A stretch of 64,000 bases of DNA from Streptomyces sp. BK208. GTDB lineage: Bacteria; Actinomycetota; Actinomycetes; Streptomycetales; Streptomycetaceae. Below the pieces are notes generated by a model. The model had not been told where the DNA came from. It searched no databases and worked only from the letters and a program-made list of their open reading frames with translations. The stretch's first letter is position 1. Each line of letters begins with the position of its first letter. Made by a program: the position numbers and the translations under genes. The stretch is taken from NCBI RefSeq assembly GCF_004364245.1, contig NZ_SOAV01000001.1, forward strand, positions 682,001 through 746,000. The letters run 5' to 3'. Shown piece after piece: positions 11,568 to 20,346 of the stretch.

Positions 11568-12638
11568 TCACACCGTCCCGGGTGCGACGACTTCCCGGCG
11601 CGGACCGCCGAGGACCACCTTCAGTGCTCCGGTGTCGGCGGCACCGGCGAAGACCCCGTACGCCTCCTCCATACGCTCCAGCGGGAAGGTGTGGGTCACC
11701 AGCTGGGCGGTGGGAAGCCGTCCGGACGCCGCCATGCGCAGCAGCGTGGGCGTGGTCCGGGTGTCGACCAGGCCGGTGGTGATCGTGACGTTCTTGATCC
11801 ACAGGTCTTCCAGGTGCAGGGAGGCCGGCTTGCCGTGCACCCCGACGTTGGCGACGTGCCCGCCCGGGCGCACCATGCGGGTGCACATCTCGAACGTCTC
11901 CGGTATGCCCACGGCCTCGATGACGACGTCGGCACCGAGTCCTCCGGTCAGGTCGGCGACCAGTTGCTCCGGGGTCTCCCGGGCGTCGGCCACCGCGTCG
12001 GCGCCGAGTTTCCTGGCGGCCTCCAGCCGGGCGCCGGCCACGTCCACGGCGACGATCCGCTCGGGCGCGAACAGGCGTGCCGTGGCGACGGCGGCCAGTC
12101 CGATGGGCCCGGCACCCACCACGACGACCGTGTCCCCGGGGCGGACGCGTCCGTTGAGCACGCCCACCTCGTAGGCGGTCGGGAAGATGTCGGCCAGCAG
12201 TACGGCGTCCTGGTCGGTGACCGCCCCCGGCAGGGGGTGAACGGAGAGGTCCGCGTACGGAACGCGGACATACTCCGCCTGTGTGCCGTCGATCAGGTGG
12301 CCGAGGATCCAGCCGCCTCCGCCGAGGCACTGGCCGTACATGCCCTCACGGCAGTAGCCGCACCTTCCGCAGGCGGTGATGCAGGACACCAGGACGCGGT
12401 CTCCGGGACGTACGGTGCGCACGTCCGTCCCGACTTCGACGATCTCGCCGACCGCCTCGTGCCCGAGGACGGTTCCGGGGCGCACCTCGGGCACGTCCCC
12501 CTTCAGTATGTGCAGGTCCGTCCCGCAGATGGTGACGGCATCGACCCGGACCACGGCGTCGGTGGGCTCCTTGAGGTCCGGGTCGGGTATGTCCTCCCAC
12601 GCGGACCGGCCCGGCCCGTGGAACACGTAACCCTTCAT
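11568..12638 (-). CDS. Zinc-dependent alcohol dehydrogenase (MDR family)
   Basis: The 356-residue protein starts MKGYVFHGPGRSAWEDIPDP. It shows the catalytic zinc ligands (TICGTDLH and GHEAVGEIV), the structural zinc lobe with four Cys (CGRCGYCREGMYGQC) and the NAD-binding GAGPIGLAAVATA loop. The length is typical. Substrate is unknown; members of this subgroup oxidise or reduce short alcohols or formaldehyde adducts. The start ATG follows GGGTGA; an upstream GTG is an alternative. A perfect DosR-like palindrome lies 137 bases upstream. A zinc alcohol dehydrogenase is also found in the Streptomyces OsdR island, and could dispose of reductant during hypoxia. Confidence 0.93.
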   Translation of the reverse strand: MKGYVFHGPGRSAWEDIPDPDLKEPTDAVVRVDAVTICGTDLHILKGDVPEVRPGTVLGHEAVGEIVEVGTDVRTVRPGDRVLVSCITACGRCGYCREGMYGQCLGGGGWILGHLIDGTQAEYVRVPYADLSVHPLPGAVTDQDAVLLADIFPTAYEVGVLNGRVRPGDTVVVVGAGPIGLAAVATARLFAPERIVAVDVAGARLEAARKLGADAVADARETPEQLVADLTGGLGADVVIEAVGIPETFEMCTRMVRPGGHVANVGVHGKPASLHLEDLWIKNVTITTGLVDTRTTPTLLRMAASGRLPTAQLVTHTFPLERMEEAYGVFAGAADTGALKVVLGGPRREVVAPGTV

Positions 12639-12774
12639 CGCGATGCTCACCCTTTCAGCGCTCGGGAGCACCCGGAGCCCCGCTGACCGGCCTCCGCCGG
12701 GCAGGCCCTCGACCGTCGGTACGACGGGGATTGCTCCACAACTCCAGACTCTCCCGGGGTTCGCGCACGCGCTT

Positions 12775-12788
12775 GGGCCGGTCGGCCC
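12775..12788. promoter_or_regulatory. Perfect DosR/OsdR-like box upstream of alcohol dehydrogenase
   Basis: GGGCCGGTCGGCCC is a perfect 6-2-6 inverted repeat in the 382-base divergent region between the alcohol dehydrogenase and the hydrolase-like gene, 137 bases before the former. Confidence 0.6.
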
Positions 12789-12899
12789 TCGCGCCCAGCT
12801 TGTCGGCCCCGGCTCGGGACCGACCCGCGTGCCACCTCCGAGTGACCGGCCGCCACCGGACGTGCTCCGGCGTGTGTGGCCCCGCCGGCCCTCCGGACC

Positions 12900-12913
12900 G
12901 GGCCGGTCGACCC
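12900..12913. promoter_or_regulatory. DosR/OsdR-like box upstream of hydrolase-like gene
   Basis: GGGCCGGTCGACCC has the same architecture with one mismatch and lies 108 bases before the hydrolase-like start at 13021. No gene is visible in the rest of 12639-13020. Confidence 0.5.
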
Positions 12914-13020
12914 TGCCGGTCGGGACCGCCTGGCTCTGCCCCGCCCGATGAGTGCGCGGTGCAATGGCAGTGCAGGCGGTGGCAGCCGCCACCGTCCCAC
13001 CGCAAGCCGGGAGGTACGTC

Positions 13021-13824
13021 ATGCGCTCCCTGAGTCACACGGAAGCCGAACGGCGCCCGACTCGCGACATCGAGCGGCTCGAACTCCTCCGGCCCCGCAC
13101 CACTTGGCCGGATGCGACGCACGGGCCGATACCGACGTGGCCCGCCGAAGGACAGCGGGAGGAACAGGTGGTGGTGCCCGCCGGTCGGACACACCTGACT
13201 GCACGGCTCGTCCTGCCGGCCACGTCCCGCGTCGTGCTGTCCATCGCCCACAGTGCCGGAGGCTGTCGCCCTGGTCCGTGGTATGAGTACACCGCCCCCC
13301 GCCTCCACCGCGCCGGAATCGGCACTCTGCTGCTCGGCCTGCTGACCGAGCAGGAGCGACGTGACCGGCACAAGCTCTTCGACGTGGTGCTGCTGGCCCG
13401 GCGCCTGGAAACAGCGACGCGGTGGCTGCGCCAGGAGACCGGACTGCCCGTGGGGTACGTCGGGAGCGAAGCGGGTGCGCCTGCCGCGTTGCGGGCGGCA
13501 GCGGCCGATGACGAGATCCGAGCCGTCGTCTCCCTGGGCGGCCGGCCCGAACTGGCCGGCCCGGCGGCGCTGGCCGGGGTGCGGGCGCCGTCCCTGTTCG
13601 TGGTCGGCGGCTTGGACCCGCAGGGCGCGGGCCTCAGCCGGCTCGCTGCCGACTGGATGAGCTGTCCGCACGACGTCACGGTGGTGCCCGGTGCCACGGG
13701 CGACCTGGCCGGCCCCGGAGCCGCCGAGACCGTCGCGGGTCTGATCCGTGACTGGTTCACGAACGACCTTCCGGGATTGACCATCGGGCGGAGCGGTGGG
13801 CTCGCCGGTTCCTGCGTGCTGTGA
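13021..13824 (+). CDS. Alpha/beta-hydrolase-like protein with degenerate catalytic residues
   Basis: The 267-residue protein resembles the dienelactone-hydrolase-like domain found alone or fused to phosphoribosyltransferases in DosR-type regulons: LTARLVLPATSRVVLSIAHSAGG, RLETATRWLRQETGLPVGYVGSEAGAPAALRAAA, APSLFVVGGLDPQ and VPGATGDLAGPGAAETVAGLIRDWF. In related proteins the nucleophile elbow is GASTGA and the last motif PGATH; here the Ser position reads Glu (GSEAGA) and the His reads Gly. Only the Asp loop remains, so catalysis is doubtful. The ATG follows GGGAGG. The reading frame is intact, which argues for a retained non-enzymatic role. Confidence 0.8.
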   Translation: MRSLSHTEAERRPTRDIERLELLRPRTTWPDATHGPIPTWPAEGQREEQVVVPAGRTHLTARLVLPATSRVVLSIAHSAGGCRPGPWYEYTAPRLHRAGIGTLLLGLLTEQERRDRHKLFDVVLLARRLETATRWLRQETGLPVGYVGSEAGAPAALRAAAADDEIRAVVSLGGRPELAGPAALAGVRAPSLFVVGGLDPQGAGLSRLAADWMSCPHDVTVVPGATGDLAGPGAAETVAGLIRDWFTNDLPGLTIGRSGGLAGSCVL

Positions 13825-13907
13825 CCGAGTGGGCCTGGCCGGTCTGCTCGGGGTAAGTCGGCATGGGGCGGCCCGGATCTGCTTCAGCTGCCTTCGCCGC
13901 CTGGGTG

Positions 13908-14801
13908 TCACCCGACATCGATACTCCCCGATTCTCGTGGGGACCGAGGGAGACCTACAAGGGCGACGGGGCAGGGCGAGTGGCGTAGTGCGGCGTGGTG
14001 GGTGGGTCTGAGTTCGCGGTGGACCACGCCGTGCCGGTGGTGGACTCCGAGAACGAGGAGGTCGGCGTGGTGCGCGGCCCGGGTCAGGACGTGGGGTGCC
14101 GGGCCGTCCAGGACTTGTCTGTGCACGGTGACGCCGTTTGGGAGCGCTGCCCGGTCCGGGAGTGCCGCACGAAGAAAAGCGTCGGCGGCCGGAGAGCCGG
14201 GGCCCGGTGGACCCTGCCGCGTCTCCTGTCGGCTCCGGGCGTGGATCGCGACCAGGTCGCAACCACGGGCCCGTGCTTCCTGAAGGGCGAAGGCGACGTG
14301 GGCGGCGCCGGCGTCGGTTCCCTCCGCGACACCTAGGACGACCTGCCGGTCTGCCGAGGGGCGTTCTGGGGTGGAGTCGCCAACGGTCACGACGGGGCAC
14401 CACACTCGTTCTGCGACACCGGGCCCGACGGATCCGACGAACATGTGGCGCACAGAGGCATCGTGTCCGCGACGGCCGATGACCAGTACGAAGGCGTCTT
14501 CTCCCGCGCGGACCAGGACGTCGGTGGGTTCTCCCGGCAGGACTTCGGCCTGGATCCTGACCTCGGGGCGGCGCCGGCGGGCCCGGGTTTCGGCGCTGGT
14601 GATGATCTCTTGAAGTACGGCGGTCTCAGTCCGGCTTTCCGGGAGATCTTCTACAGGGGTGGCGCCTTCGAAGCGTTCCCACACGGAGGCGTGCACGATA
14701 CGAAGGGGCCGGCCGTGCAGGGCGGCCTCGTCCGCAGCCCAGTCGAGCGCCCTCATGCTGGAGGGGGAGCTGTCCACGCCCACCGTCACTGGTCTGTCCA
14801 C
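13908..14801 (-). CDS. Universal stress protein, tandem Usp domains
   Basis: The 297-residue protein has two Usp folds. The first starts VTVGVDSSPSSMRALDWAADEAALHGRPLRIVHA and ends VLVIGRRGHDASVRHMFVGSVGPGVAERVWCPVVTV, containing the ATP-loop GxxG-9x-GS pattern. The second (from about residue 150) is more divergent, ending LLVLGVHHRHG...LRHSPCPVALVG. Such proteins bind ATP and are induced by hypoxia in mycobacteria. The GTG start follows GGGAG. It is one of five Usp genes in the island. Confidence 0.93.
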   Translation of the reverse strand: MDRPVTVGVDSSPSSMRALDWAADEAALHGRPLRIVHASVWERFEGATPVEDLPESRTETAVLQEIITSAETRARRRRPEVRIQAEVLPGEPTDVLVRAGEDAFVLVIGRRGHDASVRHMFVGSVGPGVAERVWCPVVTVGDSTPERPSADRQVVLGVAEGTDAGAAHVAFALQEARARGCDLVAIHARSRQETRQGPPGPGSPAADAFLRAALPDRAALPNGVTVHRQVLDGPAPHVLTRAAHHADLLVLGVHHRHGVVHRELRPTHHAALRHSPCPVALVGLPRSPRESGSIDVG

Positions 14802-14835
14802 CGGTCACGCTCCCTTTTGTCCCCAGTGAAACGAC

Positions 14836-14849
14836 GGTCCGCGGGGCCC
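14836..14849. promoter_or_regulatory. Weak DosR/OsdR-like box before a Usp gene
   Basis: Read on the minus strand the site is GGGCCCCGCGGACC, a 6-2-6 repeat with two mismatches, 35 bases before the Usp start at 14801. It is weaker than the other sites. Confidence 0.3.
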
Positions 14850-14890
14850 GCAAGCTGCACGGGCCCTCCGTGCCTCGCGATGGCGCCCGG

Positions 14891-16894
14891 TCAGCTCGGC
14901 GGTTCGCCTCGGCGGACGGAACCCGGAGCACGTGCACCGTGGTGGTCGGCCCGCGCGGAGGAGACGAGCTGCCAGGGCACGCTGATCACCATGACTCCGG
15001 GAGCGAAGCGCAGGCGTGCCTTGATCCGGAGCGCGGACTGGTTGTGCAGCAGGTTCTCCCACCAGCGGCCGACGACGTACTCGGGGATGTAGACGCCGAC
15101 CATGTCGCGCGTGCTCTCGCGGCTGAGGGAGCGTACGTACTCGACGACGGGCCTGGTGACCTCGCGGTAGGGAGAGTCCAGAACCTTGAGGGGGACGTCG
15201 ATGCCCAGCCGCTGCCACTGGTCTTCCAGCGCGTGTGTCTCGTCGTGGTCGACGGCGACGGTGAGTGCCTCCAGCCGGTCAGGCTTGGAAGCGCGGGCGT
15301 AGGCCAGGGCCCGGAGCGTCGGTTTGTGGACGTTGGAGACCAGCACGATTGCCAGGACACGGGAAGGCGAGGTGAGGTCGGTGTGCGGGTCGGTGCTGGT
15401 CAGCTCGGCGGCGGTGCGGTCGTAACGCATGCGGATGGCGCGCATCAGCAACCACAGCACGCCGGCGGCGAGTACGGCCAGCCAGGCGCCGTCGAGGAAC
15501 TTCGTGAACAGGACCACCACCAGGACCAGGCCGGTGAACACCGCGCCGACCGCGTTGATGGTTCTGGCGACACGGTGGCGGCGCCGCAACGCGGGGCCGC
15601 TCACTGTGGACAGGGCCTGGTTCCAGTGCCGGACCATGCCGGTCTGCGAGAGAGTGAAAGAGGCGAAGACGCCCAGGATGTAGAGGTGGATCAGGGCCGT
15701 GACGCTGGCTTCGAACCCCCACAGCAGCAGGCCCGCGGTGACGGCCAGTGCCACGATCCCGTTGGAGAAGGCGAGCCTGTCGCCGCGGCTGTGCAGCTGA
15801 CGGGGCAGGTAGCGGCGCTGCGCGAGGACCGAGGAGAGCAGCGGGAATCCGTTGAACGCGGTGTTCGCGGCGAGGACCAGAACAAGTGCGGTCGCCGCCT
15901 GGATGTAGTAGAAGCCGACACTCCTCTCCCCGCCGAAGACCGCGGCCGCGATCTGGGCAATGGCGGTGCGCTGCTGGTAGGCGGAACAGTCCTGGCCCAG
16001 TCCGGTGAGCCGGCAGGCGTCATCGGCGATGTGGACCTTGGCGACGATCGCGAGAGTGGTGACACCGACGAACATGGTGATGGCGATCAGGCCCATCGCG
16101 GCCAGGGTGATCGCCGCGTTGTGCGACTTCGGCTTCCGGAAGGCGGGGACGCCGTTGGAGATCGCCTCCACGCCGGTCAACGCGGTGCAGCCATTGGAGA
16201 ACGCCCGCAGGACCAGCAGTACCAGCGCCACACCGGCCAGCTGTGCGTCGCCCTCTTGCGGCCGGATGCCGTACGAGGCGCTCTCGGCGACCGGTGCGTC
16301 CCCGGCCAGATACCGGAAGAGCCCGGTGGCGACCATGATGAGGACGCCGCTGACGAACAGGTACGTCGGCGCGGCGAAGGCCCGTCCGGACTCGCGCACT
16401 CCCCGCAGGTTCACCACCGCGAGCAATGCCACGAAGCCCAAAGCCATCGGCACTCGCTGGGTGTGCAACTGGGGAACGGCGGAGATGATGTTGTCCACGC
16501 CGGAGGCCACCGACACCGCCACCGTCATGACGTAGTCGACCAGCAGGGCCGCCCCCACCACCAGACCGGCGTTCTCGCCGAGGTTCGCGGACACGACCTC
16601 GTACGAGCCCCCACCGCTCGGGTAGGCGCGTACGACCTGCTGGTACGACAGCACCACCACGGTCATCAGCGCGACGACCGCCGCCGCGATCCACGGCGTG
16701 AGATGCACATACGCCATCCCGCCCAGCGTGAGCACCAACAGGATCTCCTGCGTCGCGTACGCAACCGACGACAAGGGGTCCGAGGCGAAGATCGGCAGGG
16801 CTACGCGCTTGGGAAGCAGCGTCTGCCCCATCTCACTGCTGCGCAGGGCACGGCCGACCACGAGCCGCTTCGTCACCTCGGGGATCCTGATCAC
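14891..16894 (-). CDS. APC-superfamily permease, KimA/YdaO-like
   Basis: The 667-residue membrane protein has about 12 transmembrane segments followed by a soluble C-terminal region of about 170 residues. The N-terminus (TKRLVVGRALRSSEMGQTLLPKRVALPIFASDPLSSVAYATQEILL) matches KimA-type potassium importers and related amino-acid permeases more closely than classical APC carriers; the C-terminal part (VLAIVLVSNVHKPTLRALAYARASKPDRLEALTVAVD) is Usp-like, as in KimA. Potassium or amino-acid uptake cannot be separated by eye. The first GTG lacks a good ribosome site; a GTG six codons later has AGGA at suitable spacing. It lies between a Usp gene and a flavodoxin pseudogene. Confidence 0.85.
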   Translation of the reverse strand: MIRIPEVTKRLVVGRALRSSEMGQTLLPKRVALPIFASDPLSSVAYATQEILLVLTLGGMAYVHLTPWIAAAVVALMTVVVLSYQQVVRAYPSGGGSYEVVSANLGENAGLVVGAALLVDYVMTVAVSVASGVDNIISAVPQLHTQRVPMALGFVALLAVVNLRGVRESGRAFAAPTYLFVSGVLIMVATGLFRYLAGDAPVAESASYGIRPQEGDAQLAGVALVLLVLRAFSNGCTALTGVEAISNGVPAFRKPKSHNAAITLAAMGLIAITMFVGVTTLAIVAKVHIADDACRLTGLGQDCSAYQQRTAIAQIAAAVFGGERSVGFYYIQAATALVLVLAANTAFNGFPLLSSVLAQRRYLPRQLHSRGDRLAFSNGIVALAVTAGLLLWGFEASVTALIHLYILGVFASFTLSQTGMVRHWNQALSTVSGPALRRRHRVARTINAVGAVFTGLVLVVVLFTKFLDGAWLAVLAAGVLWLLMRAIRMRYDRTAAELTSTDPHTDLTSPSRVLAIVLVSNVHKPTLRALAYARASKPDRLEALTVAVDHDETHALEDQWQRLGIDVPLKVLDSPYREVTRPVVEYVRSLSRESTRDMVGVYIPEYVVGRWWENLLHNQSALRIKARLRFAPGVMVISVPWQLVSSARADHHGARAPGSVRRGEPPS

Positions 16895-16929
16895 AGGAGC
16901 GAAGGTAGAGCGGCAGCCTGCTGATCAGA

Positions 16930-17173
16930 AGGACCATCGCCCCGACGCACGGCAGCACTTTGTCCGCGGTCTCACCGGCGTCCCTGTGCCGGCGTCCCGC
17001 GTAGTACCCGCCGCCGACCACCGCGGCGTCGTACGGCTTCACATCCGTCACCCGACCGCGCGGGCGCCTCGGCCGCGATGCCCTCCTCGCGGCCGGACCT
17101 CGGCTGCAGTCTCGGCGATCCGGGCCGTCGGCCCGTTGGCCGATCCGTCGACTGCAAGCACCTTGTCCCGCAT
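16930..17173 (-). pseudogene. Flavodoxin-domain remnant, frameshifted
   Basis: An ATG at 17173 opens MRDKVLAVDGSANGPTARIAETAAEV, the FMN phosphate loop of a flavodoxin, and stops after about 41 codons. In another frame directly after, DVKPYDAAVVGGGYYAGRRHRDA matches the next flavodoxin motif (PYDAVVLGGALYAGRWH in typical members). The rest of the fold is absent before the permease gene begins. A frameshift and a 3' truncation are therefore visible. Flavodoxin-domain proteins related to HemG occur in actinobacterial stress islands. Confidence 0.7.
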
Positions 17174-17235
17174 GGCGGTCTGCCTTCTTTCGCAGGTCGC
17201 TCTGCCTAGGCCGTGTGTCGGAAGTGCTCTGGGGT

Positions 17236-17279
17236 GCCCGCTGCGGCGGCATGTTCTTCGGTGTGCTGCCGCAGCGGGC
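17236..17279 (-). terminator. Hairpin downstream of MFS transporter gene
   Basis: Arms GCCCGCTGCGGC (17236-17247) and its complement (17268-17279) enclose a 20-base loop just beyond the MFS stop at 17286. There is no clear U tract. Confidence 0.5.
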
Positions 17280-17285
17280 TAGAGC

Positions 17286-18758
17286 TCAGTCGGTCTGGTT
17301 GCTCGTTCGTGTGGGCAGGAGGAACATCAGCGCCCACATGGCGGCGAAGGCAGCGCCGACCCACCACAGGACGGCGGTGAACGCGTCCCGGTTGAGCGCG
17401 CCGTCGGTCGAGCCGCCGGTGGCGGAGAAGAACACCAAGGCGGTCAGTGCAGTGCCCAGGGCCATGCCCAGGTGGATGGACGTGTTGAACAGGCCCGAGG
17501 CCGAACCGGCGTTCTCGTGCGGGACCTTGGCGAGTGCCATGTCGGCGAGCGGCCCGCCGACCGCGCCGAAGCCGAGTCCGAGCAGCAGGAGCGGAACGGT
17601 CATCGCCAGGAGCGTCAGGTCGCCTTGACGGCTGACGATCTGGATGCCGTAAGCGGTCATCGTGGCGAGCACGAGCAGAATCCCGGCCTGGGGCAGGCGG
17701 CGTCCGAAGCGTCCGGCGGCCTTTACCGCGACCGTCGCTCCGGCCAGCTCACCCAGGGCGATCATGACGAAGGCCACGGCAGCCTGGAGCACGCTCATGC
17801 CCAGGCCGCGCTGGAGGTAGAGCGTCCAGGTCATGAAGAACATGCCGGTCGACAGGCCGAGCAGCAGTTGCGTCGAAAGGCCGCCGGAGAACGCCCGGTC
17901 CCGGAAGAGCGACAGCACCACCAGCGGGCCGTCGTCCTTCCTGCGCTGCTGGTGGCGGGCGAAGACGCCGAGCACGAGGACGCCGGCGGCGAGCATGGCC
18001 CAGCACCACAGGGGCCAGCCGTGCGCGTGGCCCTCGGTGAGCGGGAAGACGATCAGGACGATGGACAGCGCGGACAGCAGCACGCCGGTGAGGTCCAGAC
18101 GCTGCGCCCGCTCCGCGGTCGACTCCTGGACGAACTTCCGGCCGAGGAGGAACACGGCCAGGCCGAGGGGCACGTTGACCAGGAAGACCGGCCGCCATCC
18201 CAGGCCGAACAGGTCGGACTGGGTGAGCACACCGCCCAGCACCGGCCCCAGGACGGAACCGAACGACAGGACGGCACCGTAGAGGCCGAATGCCTTGCTG
18301 CGCTGCTCGCCGTCGAACGTGACGTGGAGGGTGGCCAGGACCTGCGGCAGCATCACGGCGGCCCCGCCGCCCTGCAGGATGCGGGCGGCGATCAGCGTGC
18401 CCGGGTCGCCGGCGAGCCCGCACAGCAGCGAGGCCAGGGTGAAGACGGCGGTGCCGACGAGGAAGATCCTGCGGCGGCCGTAGAGGTCACCGAGCCTGCC
18501 GCCGGTGATCAGCCCCAGGGCGATCGTCAGCGAGTAACCGGCCGTCACCCACTGGAGCGCGGCCGGTCCGGCGCCAAGCGACTCCTGGAGAGTGGGCAGG
18601 GCGGTGAGGACGATCGAGCTGTCGAGGATATTCATCAGCTCGGCGACCAGGACCACCAGCAGGGCGATCTTCGCGGCCAGGGCCACCTTGGGCGCACCTG
18701 GCTGGGCGGAGGGCTCGGAGGACTGTTGCGGCTCGTTGCCGAGCGCGGGGGAAACCAC
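17286..18758 (-). CDS. MFS drug-resistance transporter, DHA2 (14-TMS) type
   Basis: The 490-residue membrane protein matches EmrB/QacA-type proton-driven exporters. It starts near KIALLVVLVAELMNILDSSIVLTALPTL, with the DHA2 motif LDSSIVLTALP, then LITGGRLGDLYGRRRIFLVGTAVFTLASLLCG (motif A), GGGAAVMLPQVLATL and GAVLSFGSVLGPVLGGVL (motif C). The GTG start has AGGAG 8 bases upstream; a longer N-terminal extension is non-coding. There is no adjacent TetR or MarR gene, and no DosR-like box upstream, so it looks unrelated to the surrounding stress genes. Substrate unknown. Confidence 0.92.
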   Translation of the reverse strand: MVSPALGNEPQQSSEPSAQPGAPKVALAAKIALLVVLVAELMNILDSSIVLTALPTLQESLGAGPAALQWVTAGYSLTIALGLITGGRLGDLYGRRRIFLVGTAVFTLASLLCGLAGDPGTLIAARILQGGGAAVMLPQVLATLHVTFDGEQRSKAFGLYGAVLSFGSVLGPVLGGVLTQSDLFGLGWRPVFLVNVPLGLAVFLLGRKFVQESTAERAQRLDLTGVLLSALSIVLIVFPLTEGHAHGWPLWCWAMLAAGVLVLGVFARHQQRRKDDGPLVVLSLFRDRAFSGGLSTQLLLGLSTGMFFMTWTLYLQRGLGMSVLQAAVAFVMIALGELAGATVAVKAAGRFGRRLPQAGILLVLATMTAYGIQIVSRQGDLTLLAMTVPLLLLGLGFGAVGGPLADMALAKVPHENAGSASGLFNTSIHLGMALGTALTALVFFSATGGSTDGALNRDAFTAVLWWVGAAFAAMWALMFLLPTRTSNQTD

Positions 18759-19135
18759 GGAGAAGCTCCTGATCCAGAAGAATCGGGGAGCCCGCCGTCG
18801 GCCGCAACGGGTCAGCACAGCACCAGGCCCGGGGCAGACGGCAGAGCTGCACCCGGGAAGCAAAGGGAAATGCGGGAGGGGGTGACGCAACTCAGACCAG
18901 CGCGACGTCCGCCCCCGCACGCGTTCACATCAGAACGCGGGGAAACGACGGACGGCTACTTGGCCTGGGGGTACAAGCTCACCTCGAGATCGTGAAACGA
19001 AGGGTCCGGGCCCTGCCGCTGCGGTCACCAGGCAGCAGGAACCTCACCACGGTACGACAACCGTCAGGTCCCGCGCACCTTCATATCGCGCAGCTCGTCA
19101 AGCACACGGGCATGAGGCCGCGTCCGTCCGTCCCG
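18759..19135. other. Gap with no recognised gene
   Basis: About 380 bases separate the MFS start from the transposase remnant. Open frames here are antisense or short, and I see no conserved motif. It should hold the MFS promoter and the 3' end of the insertion element. Confidence 0.5.
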
Positions 19136-19849
19136 TCACAGCCACTCGTTGATAGCCGCGACGAGGATGATCGCTTCGTAGCGGACGGCGAGCTTGTCAT
19201 ATCGGGTGGCGACCGCACGGTTCCTTTTGAGACGACTGATCCCGCACTCGACCGCATGACGATCCCGGTAGTCGGCCCGGTCGAAACGTGGTGGCCGGCC
19301 ACCACGGGACCCGGGCTTCCTGCGGTGACTCACCTGGTCGGTCTTAAGGGGAATGGTGCAGCGAATTCCGCGGCGGCGCAGGTAGGCCCGGTTCTTGCGG
19401 GAGGCGTACGCCTTGTCGGCACGGACCCGGTCGGGGCGGACGCGAGGGCGGCCCGGCCCGATGCGGGGCACGCGAACGCCTGCCAGTACGGGTTCGAACT
19501 GCGGGGAGTCTCCGCGCTGTCCTGCGGTGATCACGATCGACATGGGCTTCTGCCCTTGCTCGACGGCCAGGTGCAGTTTGGTGGTGAAGCCGCCGCGCGA
19601 CCGTCCCAGCCCGTGATCACGAGGCTCGGTGAAGATGCCACCCGGTGGTTCCTTCTGCAGGTCGCCCTGTTTGCGAGCCCCGGCCGCATGCTGATGGGCG
19701 CGGCAGATTGTGGAGTCAACTCTCAGATCCCACGTGATCGCTCCCCTCGCGTCGGCCAGGGCTTGAAGCCGGCTCACGATCCGGTGCCAGGTGCCGTTCC
19801 GCTGCCATCGGCGAAACAGGTCGTAGACCCGTTCCCATGGCCCGTACTC
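19136..19849 (-). mobile_element. IS5-type DDE transposase, 5'-truncated
   Basis: In one frame the region reads EYGPWERVYDLFRRWQRNGTWHRI (from about 19849), then DLRVDSTICRAHQHAAGARK with the first catalytic Asp, GGFTTKLHLAVE, DKAYASRKNRAYLRRRGI with the second Asp, and RHAVECGISRLKRNRAVATRYDKL with the catalytic Glu, ending INEWL. This is the standard core of an IS5-family element common in Streptomyces. The N-terminal part before EYGPW is missing or unrecognisable and no start with a ribosome site is seen; a GTG at 19777 is internal. I could not locate terminal inverted repeats or target duplications. Probably immobile. Confidence 0.85.
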
Positions 19850-19937
19850 GCCGGATGCCGGGCACGAGCGTGGACGAAGTCCCCATCACGGATACCGGGC
19901 GATCGGGCCGGCCGCGGCTGACCCCAGCAATGACGAG

Positions 19938-19970
19938 GGGTCCGCACGACCTGACCGGTCGTGCGGACCC
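19938..19970 (-). terminator. Strong hairpin, likely transcription terminator
   Basis: Perfect 14-base arms (19938-19951 and 19957-19970, GGGTCCGCACGACC and complement) surround a 5-base loop, about 70 bases past the stop of the small gene at 20041-20346. No U tract follows, as is common in high-GC actinobacteria. Confidence 0.65.
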
Positions 19971-20040
19971 TGGTGTTACGTGAGGAGGAGGTTCACACGG
20001 TGCATGGCCTCAGTGCCCGGATCCGGGCCACCCGGGGGGC

Positions 20041-20346
20041 TCAGTCGTCCCAGGTGAGGTCCTTCTGGTCGGTGATCAGCTTCCCGGCGATCTTCAGGTT
20101 GCCGTTGGAGTCGATGATGGCGAGGATCTTCTTCGTGCTGCCGTGTTGGGTGGTGATGTAGACCTTGTCTGCCTCCTGAGAGGTGGACTCGTTGGAATTC
20201 AGTGCGATCTCCACGCTGTTCGGCGAGATGATCGCGACGTCCTTCTCCGGGGAGTCCGGGTAGATCCGGTTGTTCGCCAGCTTGACCCGGCCGTGGCTCT
20301 CCGCTTCCTCCCAGCGCGTTGCGACTCCGAGGTCGAGTTCGGCCAT
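20041..20346 (-). CDS. Small conserved-looking hypothetical protein
   Basis: The 101-residue product (MAELDLGVATRWEEAESHGR, ending DQKDLTWDD) is hydrophilic and beta-rich, with a central VEIALNSNES and a segment STKKILAIIDSNGNLKIAGKL. It has no signal peptide or membrane segment and I do not recognise a domain with confidence. The ATG follows AAGGGGG, and the composition is richer in Asn, Ser, Ile and Lys and lower in GC than its neighbours, suggesting acquisition by transfer. It lies between the transposase remnant and the acyl-CoA synthetase fusion, with a strong hairpin downstream. Confidence 0.75.
   Translation of the reverse strand: MAELDLGVATRWEEAESHGRVKLANNRIYPDSPEKDVAIISPNSVEIALNSNESTSQEADKVYITTQHGSTKKILAIIDSNGNLKIAGKLITDQKDLTWDD

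Noticed and set aside
14870..16924. A 684-residue plus-strand frame
   Set aside because: It mirrors the KimA-like permease; composition is His/Gly/Arg-rich without domains.
18992..19921. A 309-residue plus-strand frame over the transposase
   Set aside because: It is antisense to an IS5-type transposase with a clear DDE pattern.
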